Shown: positions 7,013-14,841 of the stretch, one piece after another
Position numbering within the stretch: position 1 is the first letter of the stretch
Layout of the letters: each line of letters starts with the position of its first letter
Origin: GCA-002712965 sp913048525
Lineage (GTDB): Bacteria; Chloroflexota; Dehalococcoidia; Lucifugimonadales; UBA826
Direction: 5' to 3'
NCBI GenBank assembly: GCA_913048525.1
Contig: CAJWWP010000015.1
Coordinates: 1-36,081 of the forward strand
Length of the DNA: 36,081 nucleotides
Notes under the pieces: generated by a model
The model's database searches: none
What the model was told of the DNA's origin: nothing
What the model saw: the letters and a program-made list of their open reading frames with translations, nothing else
Program-made: the position numbers and the translations under genes

Positions 7013-7591
7013 TCAATGCAATTTCTGGAAAGATATCGCGTTCCACGTCTCTAATGACAACGGATGGATCAGTTTCTTATCCTTTAGCAAAGATCTAATT
7101 CTAAATGAGAGATAGCTAAGGATGGCTTGATCAAGATCTTCTCGTGCTTTAGCCAAAACAATATCAAGTTTGGTATTTCTTGCTACTTTTTCTGGCTCAA
7201 TTTTGTCTGCAATGAAAATCACCTTCTCAACAGGAGTCATTTTAGGCCTCCCCGTAGTGTGATATGCCACAGCTGCAATTAATTCATCATCTGAACAATT
7301 CATTTCAATACGTAGCCAGTATGCAGCTATAGGGCCATGCAACAATAAAGGCTCTTTTCTCTCAATATCAGATAACTTCAATTTTTGAGATCGTGATTCA
7401 TCAAGCAAAACGTCGTTGGCCAGATGACGAGCAAGATCATGAGCAGCAGCTCCAATATCGCAACGAGTAGGGTCAATGCCATGTGTTTCCGCTATATCCC
7501 TAGCCATAACACGGGTTCTTTCAACGTGGGATCTTAATCCTTCTGGGAGCAGGCTCAATCTTTTCTCTATGGCTTCCAGAAGCTTTTCCAT
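7013..7591 (-). CDS. yqeK: YqeK-type HD-domain hydrolase (predicted diadenosine tetraphosphatase)
   Basis: HD-superfamily phosphohydrolase; characterised YqeK proteins split Ap4A symmetrically into two ADP. The 192 residues show the metal ligands in order: His22, the HD pair His51-Asp52 (AAHDLAR), His85 in LLHGPIAA, His111 in AYHTTGRPKM, and Asp129 in FIADKIEPEKV. The ADKIEP segment is a YqeK hallmark. The ATG has AAGGTG five bases upstream. The gene follows the HIT gene by 29 bases, so two predicted diadenosine-polyphosphate hydrolases lie side by side. It is the last gene of the long minus-strand run that begins with trpS. Another nucleotide substrate cannot be excluded. Confidence 0.85.
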   Translation of the reverse strand: MEKLLEAIEKRLSLLPEGLRSHVERTRVMARDIAETHGIDPTRCDIGAAAHDLARHLANDVLLDESRSQKLKLSDIERKEPLLLHGPIAAYWLRIEMNCSDDELIAAVAYHTTGRPKMTPVEKVIFIADKIEPEKVARNTKLDIVLAKAREDLDQAILSYLSFRIRSLLKDKKLIHPLSLETWNAISFQKLH

Positions 7592-7620
7592 ACTGTCACC
7601 TTAAATAAGATTGTCCCTTT

Positions 7621-7965
7621 TTAGCCTATTCTCCCGAGATTATCCCCCCCTACAACATGTAAATGTAAATGAGGAATTATTTGCCCTGAATCATCTCTTT
7701 GGTTTACCACTAGACGATAGCCGCTTTGGGATATCCCCTCCTCAGCAGCGATTTTAACAGCCACCCTAAACATTTGGGCAACTATGTCAAAGGCGTCATC
7801 GGAAATTTCATCAAGATAGGTGACATGATCAATAGGTATCACCAGCAGATGGGATGGAGCAGATGGCTGAATATCCCTCACTACAAAACATAATTCGTCA
7901 CGATAAAGAATTTCTGAAGGGATTTCCCCCGAGTAGATTTCACAAAATATACAATCGGACCCCAT
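7621..7965 (-). CDS. HIT family (histidine triad) nucleotide hydrolase
   Basis: Nucleotidyl hydrolase or transferase of the HIT superfamily, acting on adenosine phosphoramidates or dinucleoside polyphosphates. The 114-residue protein has the catalytic triad HLHLH at residues 99-103 followed by VVGG, and the common N-terminal CIFCEI motif (CxxC). LLVIPIDHVTYLDEI matches the family core. Its ATG directly follows the TGA of the Rid gene, so the two are surely coupled. With the YqeK-type gene just downstream it may act in diadenosine polyphosphate turnover; that link is inferred from neighbourhood and family. Confidence 0.9.
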   Translation of the reverse strand: MGSDCIFCEIYSGEIPSEILYRDELCFVVRDIQPSAPSHLLVIPIDHVTYLDEISDDAFDIVAQMFRVAVKIAAEEGISQSGYRLVVNQRDDSGQIIPHLHLHVVGGDNLGRIG

Positions 7966-8352
7966 TCAATCCTCAAGGACCGCAATGGCCTCAATTTCAA
8001 TGAGAAATTTTGGATCTACCAGCCCGCTAATAAAGACACTACTACTAGCAGGACCATCTTGTGGAAACCTGCTGAGACGCACCTTTGCGTAATCTGGATA
8101 ATCTTCAGGTCTTACAATAAAAGCAGTTATCTTTGTAACGTCTTCCATCGAGGCACCAGCCGCCTCTAAAGCAGCCCGGATATTCTCAAAACATTGTTCA
8201 GCCTGTTTCTCACAATCACCTTCTCCTACTAGGCTCCCACTCGAGTCTACAGGAACTTGACCCGATACAAAGACGGCCCGCCCACTGCGAGTAGCCGGTG
8301 AGAATCCAGAAGGTTTATTATCTGGATTTGGAAAATAAACTTGTCTAGCCAT
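7966..8352 (-). CDS. Rid family (YjgF/YER057c/UK114) protein, atypical
   Basis: Fold of the RidA enamine/imine deaminase family, a homotrimer in known members. The 128 residues include GRAVFVSGQVPVD, the ENIRAALEAAGASMEDV segment and the C-terminal IEIEAIAV motif with its Glu. The arginine that binds the substrate carboxylate in active RidA sits in PARSxV; here the stretch reads PASSSV, so Ser replaces that Arg. The protein is therefore unlikely to be a standard RidA, and several Rid subfamilies lack the Arg. The ATG has AGGA upstream. It sits 22 bases after the VOC gene and is abutted by the HIT gene. The function is left open. Confidence 0.85.
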   Translation of the reverse strand: MARQVYFPNPDNKPSGFSPATRSGRAVFVSGQVPVDSSGSLVGEGDCEKQAEQCFENIRAALEAAGASMEDVTKITAFIVRPEDYPDYAKVRLSRFPQDGPASSSVFISGLVDPKFLIEIEAIAVLED

Positions 8353-8374
8353 ATCAAATATCCTACCTATTTAT

Positions 8375-8767
8375 TTACGAGAGCTGCATAACCTCTATTC
8401 GAACATCATCAGGAGCTTCTATGAAAGCTAAGGATAGGCCTCCAGGGGTATGAATGGGCCCTTCGAGTATCTTGGCTCCCAACGACTCTAATCTGCTCAA
8501 TTCCTTCTCAATATCGTCAACTTCTATCCCAAAATGCTCGATCCCCCAGTGAGTGTCGGCATCTCCATCGCCCATGGATTCTCCTGTTCGGGCACTAGAG
8601 ATATTTATAGTGACACCATCTTTAGTCTTGCACCTAATGAATCTATCCCCCTGAGGCCTGGGGTTTTGGTCATCGATAATTTCAAAGTCAAATGCCGCTA
8701 CATACCAATCAGCTGTCTTACCAGGATCAGGTGCTTTCAAGTGAACATGATTAAAGTTGTATGTCAT
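8375..8767 (-). CDS. VOC (glyoxalase/bleomycin resistance-type) family protein
   Basis: Small metalloenzyme-fold protein of 130 residues with one vicinal oxygen chelate module. The N-terminal HVHLKAPDPGKTADWYVAAFDF segment carries the usual first metal-ligand His (His7). HWGIEHFGIEVDD supplies a second His, and the C-terminal IEVMQLS carries a Glu, a typical ligand set. AAGGAG lies seven bases before the ATG, a strong ribosome site, and a perfect TTGACA lies upstream of it. It follows trpF after 61 bases in the same direction. Substrates of the family vary widely (methylglyoxal, dioxygenase or epimerase substrates), so no reaction is assigned. Confidence 0.8.
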   Translation of the reverse strand: MTYNFNHVHLKAPDPGKTADWYVAAFDFEIIDDQNPRPQGDRFIRCKTKDGVTINISSARTGESMGDGDADTHWGIEHFGIEVDDIEKELSRLESLGAKILEGPIHTPGGLSLAFIEAPDDVRIEVMQLS

Positions 8768-8796
8768 TATTAATCTCCTTTAGATTTAGACAACCG

Positions 8797-8825
8797 AGCC
8801 TATTAAACACTTTCATTTATGTCAA
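8797..8825 (-). promoter_or_regulatory. Possible internal promoter between trpF and the VOC gene
   Basis: A perfect TTGACA (8820-8825, minus strand) lies just after the trpF stop. A weak -10 (TAGGCT, 8797-8802) follows after 17 bases. It could drive the VOC-Rid-HIT-YqeK genes separately from the T-box transcript. The poor -10 keeps this tentative. Confidence 0.3.
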
Positions 8826-8828
8826 GAA

Positions 8829-9488
8829 TCAGTTATCAGTTCCTCTAGCTGCATTTGAAAAACTCTTTATTTTGTATGGATCTTTTTCTCCTTCAGTTTC
8901 CACTCCAGTAGACACATCCACCATCCATGGATTTGCCACAGAAATAGCCTCGGCTACATTGGACGGGGTGAGCCCTCCAGCCAGTATAAATTTACTACCC
9001 GCGGGAATATTAGCGGCAATTTTCCAGTTGAAGCTCTTCCCTGTTCCACCTAGATGTCCTTTTTCCATCCTATCAAGAATCGGAATAGCACCACCACCCA
9101 TCACAGCCTTTACTTCTTCATTGGTTTTCCGATTAGTAGCCTCAAAATCTCCTCCAATAGGAACTTTAACCTGCCGAATCACATCGCTATTTAACTTATC
9201 CCAGTATTCGGGTGATTCATCACCACAAAGCTGCGCGTAATCTAAACCACAGGTGTCTATTACTCGATTGACAAAATTTACGGATTGATTTGCAAAAAGC
9301 CCGACAAGAGCCGAGGCATTGGATCCAACCAGCTCCCTATAATCCACCATAATTTTTCTAGCAGCGGGAAGCGAAATCTCTCTTCTAACCCCACTAACAA
9401 ACACAAATCCCAACATTTCAGCCCCACAGTTACTTGCAAGAACTGTATTCTCTAGATCTCGCAGCCCACATATCTTAAATTTAGCCAA
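8829..9488 (-). CDS. trpF: Phosphoribosylanthranilate isomerase
   Basis: Isomerises phosphoribosylanthranilate to the carboxyphenylamino-deoxyribulose phosphate used by TrpC. The (beta/alpha)8-barrel motifs are clear: KFKICGLRD at the N terminus with the catalytic Cys7, GFVFVSGVRREIS, LAGGLTPSNVAEAI, and VDVSTGVET for phosphate binding. The 219-residue length is normal. The start is a TTG placed two bases after the trpC stop, so translation is probably coupled. It is the last gene of the tight trp cluster; 61 bases separate it from the next gene. Confidence 0.94.
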   Translation of the reverse strand: MAKFKICGLRDLENTVLASNCGAEMLGFVFVSGVRREISLPAARKIMVDYRELVGSNASALVGLFANQSVNFVNRVIDTCGLDYAQLCGDESPEYWDKLNSDVIRQVKVPIGGDFEATNRKTNEEVKAVMGGGAIPILDRMEKGHLGGTGKSFNWKIAANIPAGSKFILAGGLTPSNVAEAISVANPWMVDVSTGVETEGEKDPYKIKSFSNAARGTDN

Positions 9489-9490
9489 GA

Positions 9491-10291
9491 CTAAGACCCC
9501 AACTCCCTTAATTGGCCTGAAGGATCAGAAGATTTTACGAGAGATTCCCCAACCAATATTGCACCAGCCCCCGATGCCATAACCCTGTCAACGTCATCTC
9601 TCTTTGAAATACCACTCTCACTGACTATTATCGTGCCGTGAGGGACAAGAGGAGCGAGGGTCTCAGTAGTCTTAAGGGTAGTTTCAAAGGTCTTTAGGTC
9701 ACGATTATTGATACCAATAATCTCTGCTCCGCAGTCGATAGCGACATTGAGTTCCGTCTCATTATGGATCTCTACTAGGCACTGAATCCACAATGACGAC
9801 GCCAAATCCATAAATTCCTCGATTTGACTAGGATTTAACATAGATACGATCAGAAGTATTGCGTCGGCTCCAAAAGCCCTCGCTTCATATATCTGGTAAG
9901 GATCAAAAATGAATTCCTTACGCAAAATAGGTATTCCATAAGGATGGACAATATCACTGACGGACTTCATATCTTCGATCGATCCATGAAAATGATCTTC
10001 ATTTGTTAAGACAGAGATCGCAGCTACATTACTCTCGGCATATTTGACTGCCAAATCAAGGATATCCAAATCGTCCCTGAATACCCCTTTTGACGGTGAT
10101 GCTCTTTTTATTTCCGCAATAATTCTCACAGAATTACCCATCAGTCTTCCCGCAAAATTTAATGGATAAGGAGCTTCAGATATTAAATTCTCAATCTTAG
10201 AAATACTGAAAGTCTTCTTTCTTTCGAGTACCCGTTCCCTTTTTATATCAATTATTTCTTTGAGAATATCTGGTATTTCAGGAGATGTCAT
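9491..10291 (-). CDS. trpC: Indole-3-glycerol phosphate synthase
   Basis: Closes the indole ring to give indole-3-glycerol phosphate. The barrel motifs are complete: AEIKRASPSKG (catalytic Lys and Ser region), VLTNEDHFHGS, LRKEFIFDPYQIYEA, IGINNRDLKTF and SESGI, ending with the GAGAILVGESLV phosphate loop. I chose the ATG at 10291 because it matches the usual N terminus of the family. A TTG at 10315 would overlap the trpD stop by four bases and add eight residues without any visible ribosome site. The gene sits between trpD and trpF in the T-box-controlled operon. Confidence 0.94.
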   Translation of the reverse strand: MTSPEIPDILKEIIDIKRERVLERKKTFSISKIENLISEAPYPLNFAGRLMGNSVRIIAEIKRASPSKGVFRDDLDILDLAVKYAESNVAAISVLTNEDHFHGSIEDMKSVSDIVHPYGIPILRKEFIFDPYQIYEARAFGADAILLIVSMLNPSQIEEFMDLASSLWIQCLVEIHNETELNVAIDCGAEIIGINNRDLKTFETTLKTTETLAPLVPHGTIIVSESGISKRDDVDRVMASGAGAILVGESLVKSSDPSGQLRELGS

Positions 10292-10311
10292 AATTAACCA
10301 ATTATTCCCTT

Positions 10312-11325
10312 TCAAGCAAGAGAATTACTAAGAGAAACGTAAGAATCCAAACATGAGGCTGCTCGTCCAGATGCTATCGACATTTCTGCTAGTTCAATTC
10401 CATCTTCCAAGTCCTCAGCTATTCCACAAGACACTAAAGTGGCAGAAGTATTCAACACAACGATATCTCGAGCTCCACCGGTGACCCCATTTACGACATC
10501 CTTGATGATTTCCGCACTTTCAAACGAATTTGAAACCTGTATATCTGTTATCGAACTGACACTTATTCCAAACTGATCTGGAGAAACTTCTGACTTTGTA
10601 ATGAATCCATTTGCCAGAAACCAAATAGTTGAGGGCCCAGATATAGTTATCTCGTCCAGTCCATCTCCACCATGTACTACAAGGGCTTTCTGGCTTCCAA
10701 GTCTGGCCAATGAACGAACCATTATTTCTCCAACAGCAGGATCTGAAACCCCAACCACTTGACTCGGAGCACCGGCGGGGTTTGTTAGAGGACCAAGGAT
10801 ATTAAACACAGTCCTAATACCGATTTCTCTTCTAGGAGAAGCTGCAAATTTCATAGACGGATGAAAACCTTGAGCAAACATGAATCCGAATCCTGTTTGC
10901 TCTATACACTTTTGGACCGACTCCGGAGATAGTGCTATATTCGCACCGAGAGCTTCCAAAACGTCGGCACTCCCTGTTTTCCCGGACATAGCTCTGTTGC
11001 CGTGCTTTGCAACCTTTGCATCTGCGCCTGCGGCCACAAATGCGGCAGCGGTAGAAATATTAAAAGTCCCAGAACTATCTCCACCTGTCCCACAGGTATC
11101 AACCAAATATTCCGAAGTGTTAACACGAAGCGATTTTTCACGCATAACCGAAGCCATACCCGCCACTTCGTCAACTGTTTCCCCCTTCAATCTAAGGGCC
11201 GTGACAAAGGCCCCAAACTGGGCTGGAGTAGCCTTCCCCTCCATTATTTGATCCATTGCTTGCACAGATTCTTCAAAACTCAGTGTCAACCCATCTACAA
11301 GTTTTTGAATCAATTCCTGAATCAT
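10312..11325 (-). CDS. trpD: Anthranilate phosphoribosyltransferase
   Basis: Transfers phosphoribose from PRPP to anthranilate. The 337 residues carry the PRPP motif DTCGTGGDSSGTFNIST, KHGNRAMSGKTGSADVLEALG (often SS where SG is seen here), and the NILGPLTNPA motif. A GGGLDE-like VHGGDGLDE stretch lies in the C-terminal domain. It is separate from trpG, whereas some proteobacteria fuse the two. AGAGGA lies before the ATG, nine bases after the trpG stop. Confidence 0.95.
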   Translation of the reverse strand: MIQELIQKLVDGLTLSFEESVQAMDQIMEGKATPAQFGAFVTALRLKGETVDEVAGMASVMREKSLRVNTSEYLVDTCGTGGDSSGTFNISTAAAFVAAGADAKVAKHGNRAMSGKTGSADVLEALGANIALSPESVQKCIEQTGFGFMFAQGFHPSMKFAASPRREIGIRTVFNILGPLTNPAGAPSQVVGVSDPAVGEIMVRSLARLGSQKALVVHGGDGLDEITISGPSTIWFLANGFITKSEVSPDQFGISVSSITDIQVSNSFESAEIIKDVVNGVTGGARDIVVLNTSATLVSCGIAEDLEDGIELAEMSIASGRAASCLDSYVSLSNSLA

Positions 11326-11334
11326 CTGTTCCTC

Positions 11335-11904
11335 TTAGTGTTTCTGGTTGAGAAAATTAGAAAGAATATCCTTACCGGCATGAGTCATAATGGACTCAGG
11401 ATGAAATTGTATCCCCTCTACCGGATAATTCTTATGTCTAACCCCCATAATCAAACCATTTTCAGTCCACGCCGTGACTTCCAACTCTTCAGGAAGATCA
11501 TCCCGGTACACAGCAAGTGAATGGTAACGAATAGCTTCAAAGGGGCTAGAAATACCGGCAAATACACCCTTACCATCGTGATAAATAAGGGAGGTTTTCC
11601 CATGCATTATCTCACCTGCTGCTCCCACGGTACCGCCATATGTCTGGCCAATGCATTGGTGTCCCAGACAAACGCCAAGAGTGGGAACTTCAGAACCGAA
11701 TGTCGCGATTATTTCATTTGATATACCCGCTTTATCTGGAGTGCGGGGACCTGGCGAAATGACTATCTTCTCAGGTTGTTTTTCTTTTATTTCATCTAGG
11801 GTTATCTGGTCATTCCTAACTACTTCAACCTCGGCACCCAGCTCACAAAGATACTGGTACAGGTTGTAAGTAAAACTATCATAATTATCTATCAGAAGAA
11901 TCAA
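11335..11904 (-). CDS. trpG: Anthranilate synthase glutamine amidotransferase component
   Basis: Supplies ammonia from glutamine to TrpE. The class I amidotransferase triad is visible: Cys79 in LGVCLGHQ, and the His and Glu of IQFHPES near the C terminus. NYDSFTYNLYQYL and SPGPRTPDKAG are typical TrpG/PabA motifs. The 189-residue length is normal. The start overlaps the trpE stop by four bases (11901-11904), consistent with coupled synthesis of the two subunits. The protein could also serve aminodeoxychorismate synthase, as in Bacillus; nothing in the window decides that. Confidence 0.94.
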   Translation of the reverse strand: MILLIDNYDSFTYNLYQYLCELGAEVEVVRNDQITLDEIKEKQPEKIVISPGPRTPDKAGISNEIIATFGSEVPTLGVCLGHQCIGQTYGGTVGAAGEIMHGKTSLIYHDGKGVFAGISSPFEAIRYHSLAVYRDDLPEELEVTAWTENGLIMGVRHKNYPVEGIQFHPESIMTHAGKDILSNFLNQKH

Positions 11905-13355
11905 GAGAAACTCTCCAGGGTTAGTTCAGCAGCCTCTATTGCCCTCATGACGGCACTCGCTTTATGGATGGTCTCATCGAACTCAGTCTCTGGGTCACTG
12001 TCATAGACAATACCTCCTCCAGCCTGTACATGAGCAATCCCATCCTTCATAACAAGAGTTCTGATTGTTATGCAGGTATCCATGTTTCCTTTAAAATCGA
12101 AATATCCGATTGCACCTGCATATGGACCCCTTCGATCATTTTCTAGCTCCGCAATTATTTCCATCGCTCTTATCTTAGGTGCGCCGGAAACAGTCCCTGC
12201 AGGGAAACATGCCCTGAGAGCGTCATAATTTGAAAAACCTTCTCTAAGTCTTCCTTCTACATGTGAGACTAAATGCATAACGTGTGAGTACCTTTCCACT
12301 CCAAGAATTCCTGAGGGGACCACCGTTCCAGGTTCACTCACTCTACCGATATCGTTCCTACCAAGGTCAAGTAGCATAATGTGCTCCGCACGCTCTTTTT
12401 CATCTGTGCGAAGCTCCTGCTCTAGTCTATTATCTTCTTCTTCATCTTCCGATCGCGGGCGTGTCCCCGCAATAGGATGTGTCGCAACGACTCCATTCTC
12501 AACTTGCACGAGCATCTCCGGAGATGCTCCCACGATTTGAAATCCATCAAGATCAAGATAATACATATAGGGTGAAGGGTTTATAGCCCTTAGGGATCTG
12601 TATATCTGAAATGGGTGAGCCGAAGATGGTCTTGAAAACCTCTGAGAAACAACTACTTGGATCACGTCACCTTCGACGACATAATCCTTGGATTTATCTA
12701 CCATAAACCTGTGATCATCAGGGCTCATATTGGAGCTAATCTTATCCGAAGGATAATCCGAAGACCGTGGAATGGAGGTAGGATCCAAGGGTTTATTTAG
12801 TCTATCGACTACAGAATCAATTCTGTCTACAGCCTCTTTGTAGGCGCCTTCAACATCTGCATCCAAGTGAGCGTGACTTACCACTTGTATCTTATGGCGG
12901 ACGTGATCAAATACCAAAAACGTCTTGGTGAGCATCATTATCGATTCAGGAACATTTAAAGGGTCGTTGGAAGGTGATGGTAATCTCTCAAAATATCTCA
13001 CCACCTCATATGAAAGATAACCTACTGCTCCTCCCCCGAATCTAGGAAGATTTGCGGTTTCTATCAACTTATATTTATTTAACATATTCTCAACAAGAGT
13101 TAATGGATCCACTTCGCCATCTTTCTGTCCAGGACCTGTCTTAATAATTTCTTCAGGTTCTGTACCAATGAAGCTATACCTCGCTAGATGCTCTCCTCCT
13201 TCAACGCTTTCTAATAGAAAGGAATAAGGCGGCATAGCAACTTTAAGATAAGCTGATACTGGAGTCTCCAAATCAGCATCTATTTCCTTGTATATTGGAA
13301 GAAGATTTCCCTGACCTGCCATCTGTTTTGCTTCTGGTAACGTTGGATAGTACAT
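11901..13355 (-). CDS. trpE: Anthranilate synthase component I
   Basis: Converts chorismate to anthranilate with ammonia from TrpG, the committed step of tryptophan synthesis. The 484 residues include the N-terminal SFLLESVEGG motif (about residues 45-54), the region where tryptophan binds for feedback inhibition. The chorismate-binding core has GASPEMLV, HPIAGTRPR, LLDLGRNDIGRVS, FPAGTVSGAPKIRAMEII and QAGGGIVYDSDPE. The ATG lies 23 bases after the trpS stop, too close for a separate leader, so it depends on the T-box transcript. trpA and trpB are not in the window. Confidence 0.96.
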   Translation of the reverse strand: MYYPTLPEAKQMAGQGNLLPIYKEIDADLETPVSAYLKVAMPPYSFLLESVEGGEHLARYSFIGTEPEEIIKTGPGQKDGEVDPLTLVENMLNKYKLIETANLPRFGGGAVGYLSYEVVRYFERLPSPSNDPLNVPESIMMLTKTFLVFDHVRHKIQVVSHAHLDADVEGAYKEAVDRIDSVVDRLNKPLDPTSIPRSSDYPSDKISSNMSPDDHRFMVDKSKDYVVEGDVIQVVVSQRFSRPSSAHPFQIYRSLRAINPSPYMYYLDLDGFQIVGASPEMLVQVENGVVATHPIAGTRPRSEDEEEDNRLEQELRTDEKERAEHIMLLDLGRNDIGRVSEPGTVVPSGILGVERYSHVMHLVSHVEGRLREGFSNYDALRACFPAGTVSGAPKIRAMEIIAELENDRRGPYAGAIGYFDFKGNMDTCITIRTLVMKDGIAHVQAGGGIVYDSDPETEFDETIHKASAVMRAIEAAELTLESFS

Positions 13356-13378
13356 ACTTAGTTTTTATAGAACCTCAT

Positions 13379-14383
13379 TCAGGAGAGTATAAGTCCCATT
13401 TTGTCCTTCATTTCTGCCAGTTTTGGTAGTGCCACTGATTCGGCTTGTTCGGCCCCCACCTTAAGCAACCTGTCCAGCTCTCCCACATCGGATATAAGTT
13501 CCTGGTATTTTTCCCTTATTGGGGTAAGTTCATCGATGACAACTTCTGCAACTGCTTTTTTCAAATCTCCATACCCACGCGCATCCTCAAAATCCTTTTC
13601 CACTTCAAATTCCGATTTCTCAGTTATTACTTTGTATATGCCCAACAGATTATTCACTCCAGATTTCTCAACATCATCAGAAAACCTGATTTCATTTCCA
13701 GAATCGGTGACTGCTCTCATGAAGGAGCGCTGAATCTCGTCCGGTTCATCCAACATGCGAATAGCATGGCCTCTAATATGAGAATGGCTTTTGGACATCT
13801 TCATAGTTGGGTCATTAAGACCCATCACTCGCCCGCCCGTTTCTGGGATCACCGGTTCCGGTATTACAAATGTGTCTCCATAAATCCTATTAAACCTAGC
13901 TGCAATATCCCTAGCCAACTCCACGTGTTGCTTTTGATCCTCACCTACGGGAACCTCGTCCGCGTCATATAAGATTATGTCTCCTGCCATAAGAACAGGA
14001 TAGTCAAGTAGGCCTGTTGATACCCTCTCCTGACCCTGAGATTTGTCCTTGAATTGAGTCATTCTCTCAAGCCACCCAATCGGGGTGACGCAATTCAATA
14101 GCCAGCAACTTTCAGCATGCGCCGTCACATGGCTCTGAACGAAAAGAGTACTTTGGTAAGGATCTATGCCTGAAGCAAACAATATTGCAGCCAGCTCGCG
14201 AGTTTGGGCCCGCAAGTCCTTCGGATCTGGTGCCACTGTCAGCGCATGCAAATCAACGACACAAAAGTAATTCGTCTTTTCAGTCTGTCTTTGCACCCAC
14301 CCTTTAAAGGCACCAAGATAATTGCCCAATTGAGGGTCGCCACTGGGCTGCACACCACTAAACACTATTTTCTTTTCTGTCAC
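13379..14383 (-). CDS. trpS: Tryptophanyl-tRNA synthetase
   Basis: Charges tRNA-Trp; class I synthetase, dimer, cytoplasmic. The 334 residues show the nucleotide-binding FSGVQPSGDPQLGNYLGAF motif at the N terminus (HIGH equivalent), GEDQKQHVELARDIA and the KMSKS signature intact in LNDPTMKMSKSHSH. The start is a GTG with GGAG ten bases upstream. It is the first gene after the T-box leader and heads the trp biosynthetic genes, so charging and synthesis of tryptophan are controlled together. Like other synthetases it could form Ap4A as a by-product, relevant to the hydrolases at the distal end of the run. Confidence 0.96.
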   Translation of the reverse strand: MTEKKIVFSGVQPSGDPQLGNYLGAFKGWVQRQTEKTNYFCVVDLHALTVAPDPKDLRAQTRELAAILFASGIDPYQSTLFVQSHVTAHAESCWLLNCVTPIGWLERMTQFKDKSQGQERVSTGLLDYPVLMAGDIILYDADEVPVGEDQKQHVELARDIAARFNRIYGDTFVIPEPVIPETGGRVMGLNDPTMKMSKSHSHIRGHAIRMLDEPDEIQRSFMRAVTDSGNEIRFSDDVEKSGVNNLLGIYKVITEKSEFEVEKDFEDARGYGDLKKAVAEVVIDELTPIREKYQELISDVGELDRLLKVGAEQAESVALPKLAEMKDKMGLILS

Positions 14384-14433
14384 CTAAGTCTCCTATTTAA
14401 ATCTCCCAATCACGTAAGAACATTTGGGGAAAA

Positions 14434-14467
14434 CAAAAATACCGCCCCTATTACAAAGGGGCGGTAT
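14434..14467 (-). terminator. Intrinsic terminator of the T-box leader
   Basis: A perfect 10-bp stem (arms 14439-14448 and 14458-14467, nine-base loop) is followed on the minus strand by TTTTTG. The 5' arm begins immediately after the T-box sequence, so antiterminator and terminator are mutually exclusive, as in known T-box leaders. Confidence 0.93.
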
Positions 14468-14733
14468 TAACCGCGGTGCCACCCTAATTCCCTGAGGTTT
14501 ATCGCCCCAAGGGCACTCGACAAGATTTTTTCGGAAATCTTCGACTATGATAACGGTGCCTATCCGTCCTTGTCACAAACTTTACACGGCGTAAAACTCA
14601 TTAAAAGGAAGCTCTCAGGACCCATTCATCCTCTGCGAATACACCGGCTCTCACCTTACCCGGCTCTCTGAGTATCGCTGGAGGGGTACTACCTCCTGAT
14701 CACAGCATATATCTGCATATGAAATTTTTAATC
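14434..14733 (-). promoter_or_regulatory. T-box leader (Trp specifier) controlling trpS-trpEGDCF
   Basis: The leader senses uncharged tRNA and allows read-through when tryptophan is scarce. The T-box bulge sequence TGGCACCGCGG is at 14471-14481 on the minus strand; its TGGC can pair with the GCCA end of tRNA-Trp. The Stem I region has the CAGAGAGCCGG and GGTGAGAGCCGG pattern seen in many T-boxes. In the specifier loop, GAA-TGG-GTCCTGAG places UGG (14622-14624) as the specifier codon, so the effector is tRNA-Trp. A -10 box at 14740-14745 puts the RNA start near 14733, for a leader of about 300 bases up to the terminator. Confidence 0.95.
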
Positions 14734-14739
14734 GACTAA

Positions 14740-14745
14740 ATTATA
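14740..14745 (-). promoter_or_regulatory. Candidate -10 box of the trp superoperon
   Basis: TATAAT on the minus strand, just upstream of the T-box leader. No clear -35 hexamer is seen 16-18 bases further up. The rest of the gap, 14746-14841, holds nothing else I recognise. Confidence 0.5.
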
Positions 14746-14841
14746 TCGCAGTTTACAAGACGGTATGCTCCATGCCATACATCAAAAGAGATAAAATGAT
14801 CATCAGGCTTCATCTGACTACTGCAACCAAGTAAAGATTCC

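Noticed and set aside
8761..9240. 159-residue plus-strand open frame antisense to trpF
   Set aside because: Shadow frame over a firmly assigned gene.
11002..11520. 172-residue plus-strand open frame over trpD and trpG
   Set aside because: Runs across two real genes on the other strand and shows no recognisable family.
13356..13378. Trp leader peptide or attenuator directly before trpE
   Set aside because: Only 23 bases separate trpS and trpE; control is by the T-box before trpS.
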